Of a stretch of 64,000 bases of DNA, positions 45,325 to 54,600 are shown in pieces. A program made the position numbers and the translations under genes. Source of the DNA: Saprospiraceae bacterium (GTDB lineage: Bacteria > Bacteroidota > Bacteroidia > Chitinophagales > Saprospiraceae); NCBI GenBank assembly GCA_028285085.1, contig JANQQI010000130.1, positions 28,760-92,759 of the forward strand, read 5' to 3'. The notes below the pieces were generated by a model, which saw only the letters and a program-made list of their open reading frames with translations, was not told the DNA's origin and searched no databases. Numbering within the stretch: position 1 is the first letter of the stretch; each line of letters starts with the position of its first letter.

Positions 45325-47445
45325 ATGAAGCAAATAATTCAAGATTTAAAATCAGGCGCAACGATTTTGGAAGAGGTGCCAGTTCCTCAGGTCAAGTACG
45401 GACAAGTCCTGATAAAAACACATCGTTCTTTGGTGTCTTTAGGCACAGAGCGGATGTTGGTGGAATTCGGTAAGGCCAACTTTATTGATAAGGCGCGGCA
45501 GCAACCCGAAAAGGTGAAGCAAGTGTTGGAAAAGATCCAATCGGATGGTCTGAAACCAACTCTAGAAGCTGTTTTTCGTAAACTAGGGGAACCGCTTCCT
45601 CTGGGATATTGCAATGCTGGCGAAGTCATCGCCATTGGTGAAGGGGTCGCAGATTTTAAAATTGGTGATCGGGTGATTTCTAATGGCCATCACGCCGAAG
45701 TCGTTTGTGTCCCGCAAAATCTTGTTGCTAAAATCCCCGACGGTGTTTCATACGAGGAGGCTAGCTTTACCGTAATTGGCGCAATCGCCTTACAAGGCAT
45801 TCGCCTGATTAATCCGACCTTTGGCGAAACTGTGGTGGTGACTGGGTTAGGGTTAATTGGATTGATTGCGGCGCAATTGCTTCAGGCCAATGGTTGCGAA
45901 GTCATCGGATTAGACTTTGATAATACCAAGGTAGAATTAGCGAAAAGTTGGGGTATAAAAGCCTTTAATGTTGCCGGTCAAACTGACCCCATCGGTATTG
46001 TACAATCTCAAACGAATAACATTGGCGCCGATGCGGTACTGATTACTGCTTCCACAAAAAGTAATGATGTGATTTCACAAGCGGCTCGTATGAGTCGTAA
46101 ACGTGGACGAATCGTATTAGTTGGCGTAATCGGCCTTGATATCCAACGCTCAGATTTTTTCGAGAAGGAGTTGACTTTCCAGGTATCTTGTTCATACGGA
46201 CCAGGTCGATACGATGACGATTATGAGCAAAAAGGTCGGGATTATCCTTTGCCGTACGTTCGGTGGACAGAAAAACGCAACTTCGAGGCGGTTCTCAATG
46301 CGTTGGCTTCTAACCGATTGGATGTTAAACCTCTAATTACAGAAGTCATAGACTTGTCGTCATATGATCAAATCTACAGCGAAATCGGCAAATCCAACAC
46401 TATCGCTTCTATTCTCAAATATCCGGGAGATGTAGACCCTAAAGGGACAAGTGTCGAAATTATCAATCGCAATTTTAATGGACAGCAAGATGTGCTGGGC
46501 ATCATTGGGGCAGGTAATTTCACAAAATCGGTCATTGTCCCGACTTTGCGGAAACTCAACGCCAATGTAAAGTACATTGCCAGCGCTAGAGGGCTCTCTG
46601 GTACGACGACAGCTAAAAAGTATAACATCAGCCAATCAACGACCAATTATCAGGATATTCTAACGGATGATGAGGTTGATGCCGTATTAATTACAACCCG
46701 GCATAATGCTCACGCTCGACAGGTGGTCGAAGCACTCGAAGCGGGTAAACATGTCTTTGTCGAAAAACCGCTCGCGTTGACTATGCAAGAGCTGGACTTA
46801 ATTGAAGATGCCTACAAATCGTCAAAAACGACCTTGACTGTTGGATTTAATCGGCGATTTTCGCCATTTATCCAAGATGCTAAACAACAATTAGGAGATA
46901 GTGTAACACCGATAAATGTTGTTGCGACCATGAATGCTGGATTTATTCCTCAGGAGGTTTGGGTCCATGATATGAAAGTTGGTGGCGGCCGTATCATAGG
47001 TGAAGCCTGCCATCTCATCGATTTGATTACTTATCTGACAGGCAGTTTAGTAGAACGAGTGGTGATGAATGCAATGGGGCCAAACGCAGAAGAAAATACT
47101 GATAATGCATCAATCCTTCTGCAATACCAAAATGGTGCTCAGGGCATCATCAACTATTTTGCTAATGGTAGCAAGGCTTACTCAAAAGAACGTGTAGAAG
47201 TCTACTCACAGAATCGAACCATTGTCATTGACAATTTCCGAAAATCTAAATATTACGGATTCAAAAAGTCTGGTTTGAGTAAGAGTCAGGATAAAGGCCA
47301 CTTTGAGCAATTCAAACGGTTTTTAAATGGTCTGCAAAATGGGGGAGAAGCCACGATTCCATTCCACGAAATCATGAATACTTCGCGAGCGGCAATTGCT
47401 GCAGTAGAGTCGTTGAAAACGCGTAGTTGGATGTATGTGGGCTAA
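45325..47445 (+). CDS. Bi-domain oxidoreductase: zinc-alcohol-dehydrogenase-like plus Gfo/Idh/MocA
   Basis: 706 residues. Residues 1 to about 375 are an MDR fold (VLIKTHRSLVSLGTERML, YCNAGEVIAIGEGVADFKIGD, VVTGLGLIGLIAAQLLQANG); residues about 390-706 a Gfo/Idh/MocA dehydrogenase (LGIIGAGNFTKSVIVPTL, VFVEKPLALTMQELDLI, IGEACHLIDLITYLTG with the catalytic His). The tandem occurs in many exopolysaccharide loci together with a heparinase-like protein and a GT4, as here. The reaction is not established; a dehydrogenation/epimerisation of a nucleotide sugar or lipid-linked sugar is likely. Its 3' end overlaps the heparinase gene by 11 bases. Confidence 0.88.
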   Translation: MKQIIQDLKSGATILEEVPVPQVKYGQVLIKTHRSLVSLGTERMLVEFGKANFIDKARQQPEKVKQVLEKIQSDGLKPTLEAVFRKLGEPLPLGYCNAGEVIAIGEGVADFKIGDRVISNGHHAEVVCVPQNLVAKIPDGVSYEEASFTVIGAIALQGIRLINPTFGETVVVTGLGLIGLIAAQLLQANGCEVIGLDFDNTKVELAKSWGIKAFNVAGQTDPIGIVQSQTNNIGADAVLITASTKSNDVISQAARMSRKRGRIVLVGVIGLDIQRSDFFEKELTFQVSCSYGPGRYDDDYEQKGRDYPLPYVRWTEKRNFEAVLNALASNRLDVKPLITEVIDLSSYDQIYSEIGKSNTIASILKYPGDVDPKGTSVEIINRNFNGQQDVLGIIGAGNFTKSVIVPTLRKLNANVKYIASARGLSGTTTAKKYNISQSTTNYQDILTDDEVDAVLITTRHNAHARQVVEALEAGKHVFVEKPLALTMQELDLIEDAYKSSKTTLTVGFNRRFSPFIQDAKQQLGDSVTPINVVATMNAGFIPQEVWVHDMKVGGGRIIGEACHLIDLITYLTGSLVERVVMNAMGPNAEENTDNASILLQYQNGAQGIINYFANGSKAYSKERVEVYSQNRTIVIDNFRKSKYYGFKKSGLSKSQDKGHFEQFKRFLNGLQNGGEATIPFHEIMNTSRAAIAAVESLKTRSWMYVG

Positions 47446-49024
47446 ATTCAAGTTATACTATGAGACGCTTCGTTATTTAAGATGGCAACAAATTATTTAC
47501 CGTGGTTGGTACTTTCTTCGTGCCCGTTGGCGCGGAAGAACGAACTTTCGATATAATTTGCATCCGTCGTTTCCACCGGCCAATCGTTTACAACTAAAAC
47601 CTTCCATTACATCTCACCCAAGCTATTTAGCACCTCGACAATTTACCTTTCTCAATCTTTCAAAAACTTTTGATGATCAAATTGATTGGAACTTTAAAGA
47701 CTACGGGAAGCTCTGGACTTATAATCTAAACTATTTTGAGTTTCTCCAACAAGAGGCGTTAAACCCAGAAGAGGGCCTTGCTCTAATCTTGGATTTCATC
47801 CAGCAGTCGGATTCGATCAAAGACGGATTCGAGCCCTTTCCTACCTCACTTCGTATCCTTTTTTGGATTCGCTTTTTATCTCAACACCAGATAAGCGAGC
47901 CTCAGATTGATCAATCGCTTTATGCTCAACTTAACATACTCCAGGATCATCTAGAGTATCATCTCCTCGGCAACCACCTTTTGGAAAATGGTTTTGCGTT
48001 ACTCTTTGGTGCCTATTATTTTAACCAAAAGTCGCTCTTCAAGAAAGCAACAGCCATCTTAGAATCGCAATTGGCAGAGCAGGTGTTACCGGATGGTGGC
48101 CACTTCGAATTAAGTCCCATGTATCATCAATTGATGCTCTATCGAGTTCTTGATATTTTAAATCTGGTTACCCATAATCCGAAGGTTCATCCCGCTCAAT
48201 CACTTAAACGCCTGCTACGTCATAAGGCAGAGCAAATGGTAAACTGGTTGACGCAAATGAGTTTTCGATCGGGAGCTATTCCGTTGTTAAATGATAGTGC
48301 TCAAGGCATTGCACCGTCAACCTTTGATCTGCAAAATTATGCTAAGCATTTAAACGTTCCACAAACCAATATAACCACCTTAAAAGAATCGGGTTATCGC
48401 ACTATAAATCATAATAAATATGAGTGCAGGATAGATATAGGACCGATTGGCCCGGATTATATTCCCGGGCATGCACATAGTGATAGTTTGAATTTTGTGC
48501 TGTATCTGGGTGATCTTCCTTTTATCGTAGATACGGGAACTTCAACCTACGAAAAAAACGAACAACGCACGAAGGAACGACAAACCGAATCCCATAATAC
48601 CGTGCAAATCGGAGATGTCGAACAGTCTGAAGTTTGGGGAGGTTTCCGGGTCGGTAGACGAGCGCGCGTGAAAATTCATAAGGAGTCTTCCAATCAACTT
48701 ATAGCCTCTCACAATGGTTACCGTCATCTTGGCATTACCCATCAAAGGAGCTATCAGTTTAAACCTGACCAAATCACCATCATTGATCAGGTAACTGGTC
48801 AAAACGGCCATTCAGCAAAAGCCTTTCTTCACTTTCATCCGGACGTTGAGATTCAATTAGAAGGGACTAAAATTGCTAGTCCACATGCGCAGATAACCAT
48901 AGATCATGCGGATAGTATTGAACGGTCTGAGTACCAATATGCTCCACAATTCAATAAGACCGCTAAGTCTACAAAAATTATTATTAATTTTACCGCTCAA
49001 ATAAAGATCACTATTGATCTATGA
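47435..49024 (+). CDS. Heparinase II/III-like (alginate lyase family) protein
   Basis: 529 residues. N-terminal helical toroid (about 90-300: LYAQLNILQDHLEYHLLGNH, LENGFALLFGAYYF, FELSPMYHQLMLYRVL), and a C-terminal beta-sandwich with the heparinase II/III motif GHAHSDSLNFVLYLGDLPFI and THSVE-like NTVQIGDVEQSEVWGGF. No signal peptide is visible (MWAKFKLYYETLRYLRWQ), unlike secreted lyases, so it may act in the cytosol or be exported by an unusual way. The ATG at 47435 lies within the end of the oxidoreductase gene, and its stop overlaps the next ATG (ATGA), so the three genes are translationally coupled. Confidence 0.88.
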   Translation: MWAKFKLYYETLRYLRWQQIIYRGWYFLRARWRGRTNFRYNLHPSFPPANRLQLKPSITSHPSYLAPRQFTFLNLSKTFDDQIDWNFKDYGKLWTYNLNYFEFLQQEALNPEEGLALILDFIQQSDSIKDGFEPFPTSLRILFWIRFLSQHQISEPQIDQSLYAQLNILQDHLEYHLLGNHLLENGFALLFGAYYFNQKSLFKKATAILESQLAEQVLPDGGHFELSPMYHQLMLYRVLDILNLVTHNPKVHPAQSLKRLLRHKAEQMVNWLTQMSFRSGAIPLLNDSAQGIAPSTFDLQNYAKHLNVPQTNITTLKESGYRTINHNKYECRIDIGPIGPDYIPGHAHSDSLNFVLYLGDLPFIVDTGTSTYEKNEQRTKERQTESHNTVQIGDVEQSEVWGGFRVGRRARVKIHKESSNQLIASHNGYRHLGITHQRSYQFKPDQITIIDQVTGQNGHSAKAFLHFHPDVEIQLEGTKIASPHAQITIDHADSIERSEYQYAPQFNKTAKSTKIIINFTAQIKITIDL

Positions 49025-50235
49025 AAATACTCTTTCTAACTGATAACTTTCCGCCCGAAGTCAACGCCCCCGCAAGTCGTACTTATGATCATTGTGTGGA
49101 ATGGGTAAAGCGCGGCGCAGAAGTAACTGTCATTACCTGTGCACCAAACTTTCCGCAAGGCAAGGTTTATGATGGTTACAAAAACCGGCTTTATCAGCAA
49201 GAAGAAATTGATGGGATTCGGGTGATCAGAGTTTGGAGCTACATCTCACCGAACCAAGGCTTCATTAAACGTGTCCTGGATTTTATTAGCTATGCATTCA
49301 TGGCCTTTTGGGCAGGATTAAGGGTAAAAACGGATATCATCATTGCTACTTCTCCGCAGTTTTTTACCGCCGTGAGTGGTTTTTGTCTGTCTACCTGTCG
49401 ACGCAAACCGTGGATCATGGAAATACGTGATTTATGGCCAGAATCAATCAAAGCCGTTGACGCGGTTAAGGGAAATAGCTGGGTTATTCGAATGTTGGAA
49501 AGGCTTGAATTATTTCTTTATCGCAAAGCGAGTAAGCTAGTCGTCGTTACTGATGCCTTCAAAAAGAATATTTCTGAGCGAGGTATTCCGGCAGAGAAGA
49601 TTCATGTCATAAAAAATGGGGTCCATTTGGATTTATTCAAACCGACTTCTAAAGACGAAGCGATCCTAAACTCGCTGAATCTGGCCGATAAGTTTGTCGT
49701 CGGCTATCTTGGAACACACGGTATGGCTCATAAACTAGACTTCATATTAGATTGTGCACAGCAGATTAATAGTAACATTCATTTTCTATTTATTGGTGAT
49801 GGTGCTGAGAAAGGAAAACTGTTGAAGCAAGTGGAGAAGCTGAAATTGCAAAACGTCACGATGCTTCCTCCCGTATCTAAAGATGACGTTGGTAAATACA
49901 TTAGCCTTACGGATGTGGCTCTGGTGCCTTTGAAAAAATCCGATACTTTCAAAACCGTCATCCCTTCAAAAATATTTGAGAATTCTGCTATGCACAAACC
50001 CATATTACTAGGCGTTGAAGGTGAGTCAAAAGGGATCATAGAAAAATACAACGCTGGTATTTGCTTTGAGCCTGAGAATTCTGATGATTTTATTGAAAAG
50101 CTTAATAAAATACATGCTGATAAAGCATTTTATGCCGCGTGCCAAGAAGGTTGCAATCAGCTTGCTAAAAACTTTGATCGCAAAAAACTGGCAGAAAACA
50201 TGTTAAAAGTCATCACTGAGACCACCAAGCAATAA
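49021..50235 (+). CDS. Glycosyltransferase family 4 (WbuB/WcaI-like)
   Basis: 404 residues. FLTDNFPPEVNAPASRTYDH and TVITCAPNFPQGKVYDGY are typical of the WbuB-type subgroup; MEIRDLWPESIKAVDAVKG and VVVTDAFKKNISERGIPAEK mark the linker, and the C-terminal half has VGYLGTHGMAHKLDFILD, FLFIGDGAEKGKLLKQ, VALVPLKKSDTFKTVIPSK and FENSAMHKPILLGVEGES, including the conserved I-P-S-K-I-F-E motif. Probably adds L-FucNAc-like or related sugars in known relatives; specificity here unknown. Starts at the heparinase stop (ATGA). Confidence 0.9.
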   Translation: MKILFLTDNFPPEVNAPASRTYDHCVEWVKRGAEVTVITCAPNFPQGKVYDGYKNRLYQQEEIDGIRVIRVWSYISPNQGFIKRVLDFISYAFMAFWAGLRVKTDIIIATSPQFFTAVSGFCLSTCRRKPWIMEIRDLWPESIKAVDAVKGNSWVIRMLERLELFLYRKASKLVVVTDAFKKNISERGIPAEKIHVIKNGVHLDLFKPTSKDEAILNSLNLADKFVVGYLGTHGMAHKLDFILDCAQQINSNIHFLFIGDGAEKGKLLKQVEKLKLQNVTMLPPVSKDDVGKYISLTDVALVPLKKSDTFKTVIPSKIFENSAMHKPILLGVEGESKGIIEKYNAGICFEPENSDDFIEKLNKIHADKAFYAACQEGCNQLAKNFDRKKLAENMLKVITETTKQ

Positions 50236-50261
50236 GATCAGTTTTTAATCCATCGTTGACC

Positions 50262-50756
50262 ATGAGCGATCCATCGATTTTCACCCAGCTTGAATCTGAG
50301 CTACAAGCGAAAGGATTTACCTTTGAGCGTACCGACTTCAATCGTCCTTGGGGTGGTTTTTTTGTGATTGATGAAGCACAAGCCGATCATTTCATTCGTA
50401 CCTATTATCCGGAGGAAGATGCCGAAATTTTAACCAAAGGTGGACGTGTAAGTCCTAAAATTTTGGTTGTTGCTCCCGGTAAGCGTCTATCTTGGCAATA
50501 CCACCATCGCCGTTCTGAAGTATGGCGACTGGTCTCCGGAGCCGCGGGTGTCGTCAAAAGTCCAACGGACGATCAGGGGCCTGTGCACGAACTAAGGGTA
50601 GGGGAGAAGGTCATCCTTGATCGGGGAGAGCGCCACCGCTTAGTTGGTCTCAATGCCTATGGGGTAATCGCCGAAATCTGGCAACATACCGACCCCACTC
50701 ATCTCTCCGACGAAGAAGATATCGTTCGCCTCGCCGATGATTTTGGCCGGTCATAA
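50262..50756 (+). CDS. Cupin protein resembling the C-terminal domain of type II mannose-6-phosphate isomerase
   Basis: 164 residues from ATG 50262 (an in-frame TTG at 50256 is two codons earlier). A single cupin domain: FNRPWGGFFVIDE opens it, KILVVAPGKRLSWQYHHRR gives the histidine-containing motif 1, SEVWRLVSGAAGVVK the intervening strand, and GEKVILDRGERHRLVGL motif 2. This is the PMI II fold that, in the bifunctional enzymes, converts fructose-6-phosphate to mannose-6-phosphate. It could supply mannose-6-phosphate for GDP-sugars or be a nucleotide-sugar cupin. Last gene of the locus before a strong terminator. Confidence 0.82.
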   Translation: MSDPSIFTQLESELQAKGFTFERTDFNRPWGGFFVIDEAQADHFIRTYYPEEDAEILTKGGRVSPKILVVAPGKRLSWQYHHRRSEVWRLVSGAAGVVKSPTDDQGPVHELRVGEKVILDRGERHRLVGLNAYGVIAEIWQHTDPTHLSDEEDIVRLADDFGRS

Positions 50757-50776
50757 ATAATAATTGATCTAAGCAT

Positions 50777-50814
50777 AAAAACCGCCAAGGGAACTTGTCT
50801 CCCTTGGCGGTTTT
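50777..50814. terminator. Strong bidirectional terminator closing the polysaccharide locus
   Basis: Inverted repeat with A-rich arm AAAACCGCCAAGGGA and its complement TCCCTTGGCGGTTTT around a 7-base loop; flanked by A-run and T-run, so it can stop the + strand operon and the convergent phoX-like gene. Confidence 0.88.
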
Positions 50815-50826
50815 GGTTTATACAGC

Positions 50827-52224
50827 TTAAATCAACGCCTTAGCAAATTCTTTCCAAGGCCCGGTAATGGCTAGAGTTTCTCCATTTTCTTGAATATTGA
50901 CAAATAGAGTATTCCCAGAAGGCGAAAAGACTAAGCCCGCAAACTCCGACCTGGAGCTACGGTTGCAGGCAAAATTATAGATTTCACCTTTTTGATTAAT
51001 ACCTCGTATGTAATTGACTTCACCGTTATCTTCACAGAGGATCACATCCCCCCAAGGTGCAATGGTCAAGTTATCGCACATGTTAAGAATTTTTTTATCC
51101 TCTGATTCTGCAAACAGCTCTAGATAACCAGGATCCTGTTTTTCCTTGGCGGTACCTTCAAACGGAGAGGGCTGGTAGCGGAATACCTGTCCTTGCTTTT
51201 TAGGGCCGCCATTGGTGCAGGCAAAGAAAAGTTCTCGCTTTCCAAACCACATGCCTTCACCTCGTGCGAAACGAGCCGCACCTTTCTCAAAACCGCGATA
51301 ACGCAAATCATCTTCCGGAGATTCAACCTCATCAATATCTATCCAAAATACCGGCTGCCGCTGATTTAGTTCGATCGTCCGCGTTTCCCAATTACGTGTA
51401 TCGAAGGATAGACGATCGTCGATGGCCAACACTTGCAGGCGGCCACCTTTTAATAATTGCCCAGGAACATTCGGAATATACCGATAGATTAGACCGTCGT
51501 GTTGGTCTTCCGTTTGGTAAACAATATTTGTCAATGGATCAACGGCTACTGCTTCGTGGTTAAAACGTCCCATCGCCGTTAGTGGAATGGGATCGGCCAC
51601 TCCAGGTTGATCCGTGGCTGGTACTTCAAACACGAAACCATGGTCTTTTTCCATTGGACCTTCGCGTCTGGAGGTATCTTCTTCACAGGATAGCCAACTG
51701 TTCCAAGGTGTGACACCGCCAGCACAATTACGGTAAGTGCCCGCCAGACTCAAAAATTGTCGTTCTAACTTTTGAGTTTCTTCATTGTAAACTAAAGTCG
51801 TTGTACCTCCCAGGCCAGGCATGATGGATTGGCCGGCGTCATATAGCTTATTCAAAGCTAGCTTGCTCAATAGCTCTTGATTCGGACCAAAAGGGCTATA
51901 AAGTGGCGGCATAGGACTATTTTCGTGATTACAAATGATTAACACCTCTTTGTTCTTACCCTGGAAAGCCCCCATTCCATCGGGACGACCGGGAACTAGA
52001 AATCCATCACTCATTTTATCTCCCTTTTTGGAAATAATCCGGTAGGTAAATCCTTTTGGCAAATCCATATAGCCATGCGGGTCAGGCTGAAGCGACCACG
52101 TATCTGTAGTTTGTTCTGCTCCTATTCCTAAGCTACATTTTGATAAGGCCAGAAAACCAATACTAATGAGACTGGATTGCTTAATAAATGTTCTTCGATT
52201 CAATGTTGGGGAAGATGGTTTCAT
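50827..52224 (-). CDS. PhoX-like (DUF839) Tat-exported phosphatase-family protein
   Basis: 465 residues. N-terminal twin-arginine signal NRRTFIKQSSLISIGFLALS. The body is the PhoX/DUF839 beta-propeller family: GYMDLPKGFTYRIISKKGD, ICNHENSP, GTTTLVYNEETQKLERQ, NCAGGVTPWNSWLSCEED (family hallmark with Cys), GRFNHEAVAVDPLTNIVYQTED, GEGMWFGKRELFFACTNGG, and CDNLTIAPWGDVILCEDN. PhoX-type enzymes are calcium- and iron-dependent alkaline phosphatases in the periplasm; many DUF839 relatives are uncharacterised. A -7-like box lies 15 to 25 bases upstream of the ATG. Confidence 0.85.
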   Translation of the reverse strand: MKPSSPTLNRRTFIKQSSLISIGFLALSKCSLGIGAEQTTDTWSLQPDPHGYMDLPKGFTYRIISKKGDKMSDGFLVPGRPDGMGAFQGKNKEVLIICNHENSPMPPLYSPFGPNQELLSKLALNKLYDAGQSIMPGLGGTTTLVYNEETQKLERQFLSLAGTYRNCAGGVTPWNSWLSCEEDTSRREGPMEKDHGFVFEVPATDQPGVADPIPLTAMGRFNHEAVAVDPLTNIVYQTEDQHDGLIYRYIPNVPGQLLKGGRLQVLAIDDRLSFDTRNWETRTIELNQRQPVFWIDIDEVESPEDDLRYRGFEKGAARFARGEGMWFGKRELFFACTNGGPKKQGQVFRYQPSPFEGTAKEKQDPGYLELFAESEDKKILNMCDNLTIAPWGDVILCEDNGEVNYIRGINQKGEIYNFACNRSSRSEFAGLVFSPSGNTLFVNIQENGETLAITGPWKEFAKALI

Positions 52225-52241
52225 ATGATGATGATTATATC

Positions 52242-52249
52242 CAAATATA
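52242..52249 (-). promoter_or_regulatory. Putative -7 box for the PhoX-like gene
   Basis: On the minus strand this is TATATTTG (TAnnTTTG), 18 bases before the ATG at 52224. No convincing TTTG -33 partner at 19-21 bases. Confidence 0.3.
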
Positions 52250-52360
52250 ACTTAAGATATATTCTCTCCTCATATATTTAAGATGGTTTTTGTATTAAAA
52301 AATTGAGAAAACTTATAAGCCCTATAACTAATCTTATGTTAAGTAAAAATTTTTATATTA

Positions 52361-52387
52361 AAAAAGAGCCGCCAAACGACAGCTCTT
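52361..52387 (-). terminator. Terminator of the sigma/anti-sigma operon
   Basis: Read on the minus strand: AAGAGC, 12-base loop, GCTCTT, then TTTT. It begins about 45 bases after the stop of the gene at 52432. Confidence 0.6.
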
Positions 52388-52431
52388 CTTCTCACCTTAG
52401 GAACAATTCTATGATTGAATAATTCTAGAGT

Positions 52432-53865
52432 CTACTTAATGCTATAAAATATACCAGCGCTGAGGCCAAGTTGCCAAGAATGATGCTTCAAATCATACAG
52501 ATCCGAATGACCATGCTGTTGGTAACGCACATCCGGCCGCACTTGCAGGCGCAGCCCCGGATTGAGTTGATAGGCAACGTAAGGCTGCAGCTGATACGCT
52601 AAGAAAAACCGACGGTATGGGAGTACCTCTGACTCATTATCAGGATAGGAAACAATCTGCTCAGCAGCGTCCAACGAGCGCCCTTTCTGGGAAGTAATCA
52701 CATTGAAGCGAACCCCTGCATTCAAGCCAAACCCAAAACGCCCCGCTTGCTTTTCGTAACCAATCGTCACCGGAATCGAATAAAATACATGCTTGTTATA
52801 GTGCCGAACACGACGGGTAGCAATGGCATTAACGAGATCAGAGCCTGGCCCATCGCGATAGGTCATAGTATCCCAGCTAGTGATCAAATCAAAGCGCGTT
52901 TGGCTAATCACGTATTCAAAGCCCGTGTTGAGATAAATCTCCGGAGACAAACGCCACTGAATTTCGAGAGCGGAGCTATAACCAACTTCTGATTGGTGCG
53001 CAGCCTGTAGAGTTTCTCCCTGTGAGGTAGCTTCAAATTGGTCCAACCAGAGGTGTGTCCCGAAGAAAACGCCAACGCTCATATGTCCACGCCTATTTTG
53101 CTCTATTGGCAGCAATATAGGTCGTGTCACATCTGGCGTTTGGTCATCATGACCTAATGGAGCTAGTGTTTCTGTAGTTAAGCCAGCAAGTGGGTCTTCA
53201 AATAAAGTACTTGCTCTTGGCTTTGGAATCTCTATGCTTTCCGATGGAGCGGTGATCGTTTCGGCGTCTACTTCCATTGCTTTGCTTGTCAACTGCTCAT
53301 CTCTCTCTGCAGTTGGCACATTGGATAGCGTAATTTGTTTCTTATTAGTATCTATCGATGCTTGCTCAGGAACATTAGCGGTAGGCTGACGATGGATATC
53401 TGACGGTGTCTGATGGGCTATAGATTGAGTATTTGTGCTTGGCGTGATTTCTTCTGTATTCTGACTGGTTTGTTCAACATCGGGAGCGATAGTAGCCGTC
53501 GTAGCATCTTCTGAATTTTGCTGTTTCGAAGATAAGCGCTCTTTCGCTTCCTCCGTCGATGGTACATCTGTAGGGGTACTTAACGTGATGGAGGGAGCTG
53601 ACGACTGTTCCTCAGTTTGTTCTAAGGTCTCAACTGCTGCCTGATCATGATTCGCATTGGAAGCTACGGGACGTTGCCACCAAAAGAATCCAATTGGGAT
53701 AACTAGCAGAAGTAACCACCAATACCGCCGACGCTTGCGCTCCTCCCCTATTTCAGCCGGTGGCAGCTCCGCCTCAATGCTCTGCCATAGCTCATCGGGC
53801 TCTACCCCTTCGACAGAACGGGCATTTCTAAAGCGCCTTCGGATGATATCTTCAAAAAATTTCAT
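52432..53865 (-). CDS. Dual-membrane-spanning anti-sigma factor with C-terminal outer-membrane barrel (Dma-like)
   Basis: 477 residues. N-terminal cytosolic part (1-47) has MKFFEDIIRRRFRNA and PDELWQSIEAELPP, the pattern of Bacteroidota anti-sigma heads. Residues about 49-63 (WWLLLLVIPIGFFWW) form one inner-membrane helix. Residues about 66-258 are low-complexity, rich in Thr, Ser, Glu, Pro and Gln with no hydrophobic core, suited to span the periplasm. Residues about 260-477 form a beta-barrel of outer-membrane type (alternating strands such as MSVGVFFGTHLWL, LEIQWRLSPEIYLNTGFEY, QLQPYVAYQLNP, ending QLGLSAGIFYSIK). This order matches the dual-membrane-spanning anti-sigma proteins reported in Bacteroides. 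The ECF sigma gene lies 29 bases upstream. Confidence 0.8.
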   Translation of the reverse strand: MKFFEDIIRRRFRNARSVEGVEPDELWQSIEAELPPAEIGEERKRRRYWWLLLLVIPIGFFWWQRPVASNANHDQAAVETLEQTEEQSSAPSITLSTPTDVPSTEEAKERLSSKQQNSEDATTATIAPDVEQTSQNTEEITPSTNTQSIAHQTPSDIHRQPTANVPEQASIDTNKKQITLSNVPTAERDEQLTSKAMEVDAETITAPSESIEIPKPRASTLFEDPLAGLTTETLAPLGHDDQTPDVTRPILLPIEQNRRGHMSVGVFFGTHLWLDQFEATSQGETLQAAHQSEVGYSSALEIQWRLSPEIYLNTGFEYVISQTRFDLITSWDTMTYRDGPGSDLVNAIATRRVRHYNKHVFYSIPVTIGYEKQAGRFGFGLNAGVRFNVITSQKGRSLDAAEQIVSYPDNESEVLPYRRFFLAYQLQPYVAYQLNPGLRLQVRPDVRYQQHGHSDLYDLKHHSWQLGLSAGIFYSIK

Positions 53866-53894
53866 AATACATTTTTGATCTGACAGCTCTGTGG

Positions 53895-54473
53895 CTAGTT
53901 CAAGGTAAAATTGAATAGCGATCGAAAGTCAGAAGGTAATTTTTTTTTCAGCCAAGCTCGACTCCTGGCCAAGCGTTGCCGCGATAGAGATTCCTCAATG
54001 CCTAGCAATTCTGCAATCTCTACATGCGAAAATCCATCAATGACAAAGAGATTAAACACTTCAAAATAGGCCTCTGGCATTTGCTTCAACCACTGTAATA
54101 TTTCTTCATCCGACAGCTTTTTCAAAATTTCGGGGGCGATGTGGGGATCATGTAAGCCTTCAACCAATTCTTGAGTCATATTTTGCTCATTACGTTGGTT
54201 CCGCTTCAGGCTACAGTTAATGGCAATTTTTGTCGCCCAGGTTCTAAAACTCGCCCGAGTCATATCGTACTGATGCAGATTTTTAAAAATTCTAATAAAG
54301 GTCTCTTGTAATACGTCTTTCAAATCCTCTTCCTGCCGAAGGTAACGTCGACAAATCACGGTGAAATAGGGCAAAAGTATATCATATAGCTCCCGCTGTG
54401 CTTTCCGCTCGTTGGATAAACAACGCGTGATTAACGCTATACTAATGGCTTCTTTCATGTAATTTCCGTTCAC
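53895..54473 (-). CDS. ECF sigma-70 family RNA polymerase sigma factor
   Basis: 192 residues (ATG at 54473; a second ATG at 54458 starts at MKEAIS). Region 2: YFTVICRRYLRQEEDLKDVL and QETFIRIFKNLHQYDMTRA, then FRTWATKIAINCSLKRN. Region 4: DEEILQWLKQMPEAYFEVFN and GFSHVEIAELLGIEESLSRQ, the helix-turn-helix for -35 recognition. No extra domains. It precedes the Dma-like gene by 29 bases, so sigma and anti-sigma should be made together. Probable signal: envelope state sensed by the barrel. Confidence 0.92.
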   Translation of the reverse strand: MNGNYMKEAISIALITRCLSNERKAQRELYDILLPYFTVICRRYLRQEEDLKDVLQETFIRIFKNLHQYDMTRASFRTWATKIAINCSLKRNQRNEQNMTQELVEGLHDPHIAPEILKKLSDEEILQWLKQMPEAYFEVFNLFVIDGFSHVEIAELLGIEESLSRQRLARSRAWLKKKLPSDFRSLFNFTLN

Positions 54474-54600
54474 TTCCTATATGAAGTAGATGATGAGTGC
54501 CAACTATAATTGTCGACACACACCATTTACTGATTTCAGTATTCAATGTACACTGTGTTTGATCAAATCACACATTTGTACATCGCAACTCGGGTTCGTT

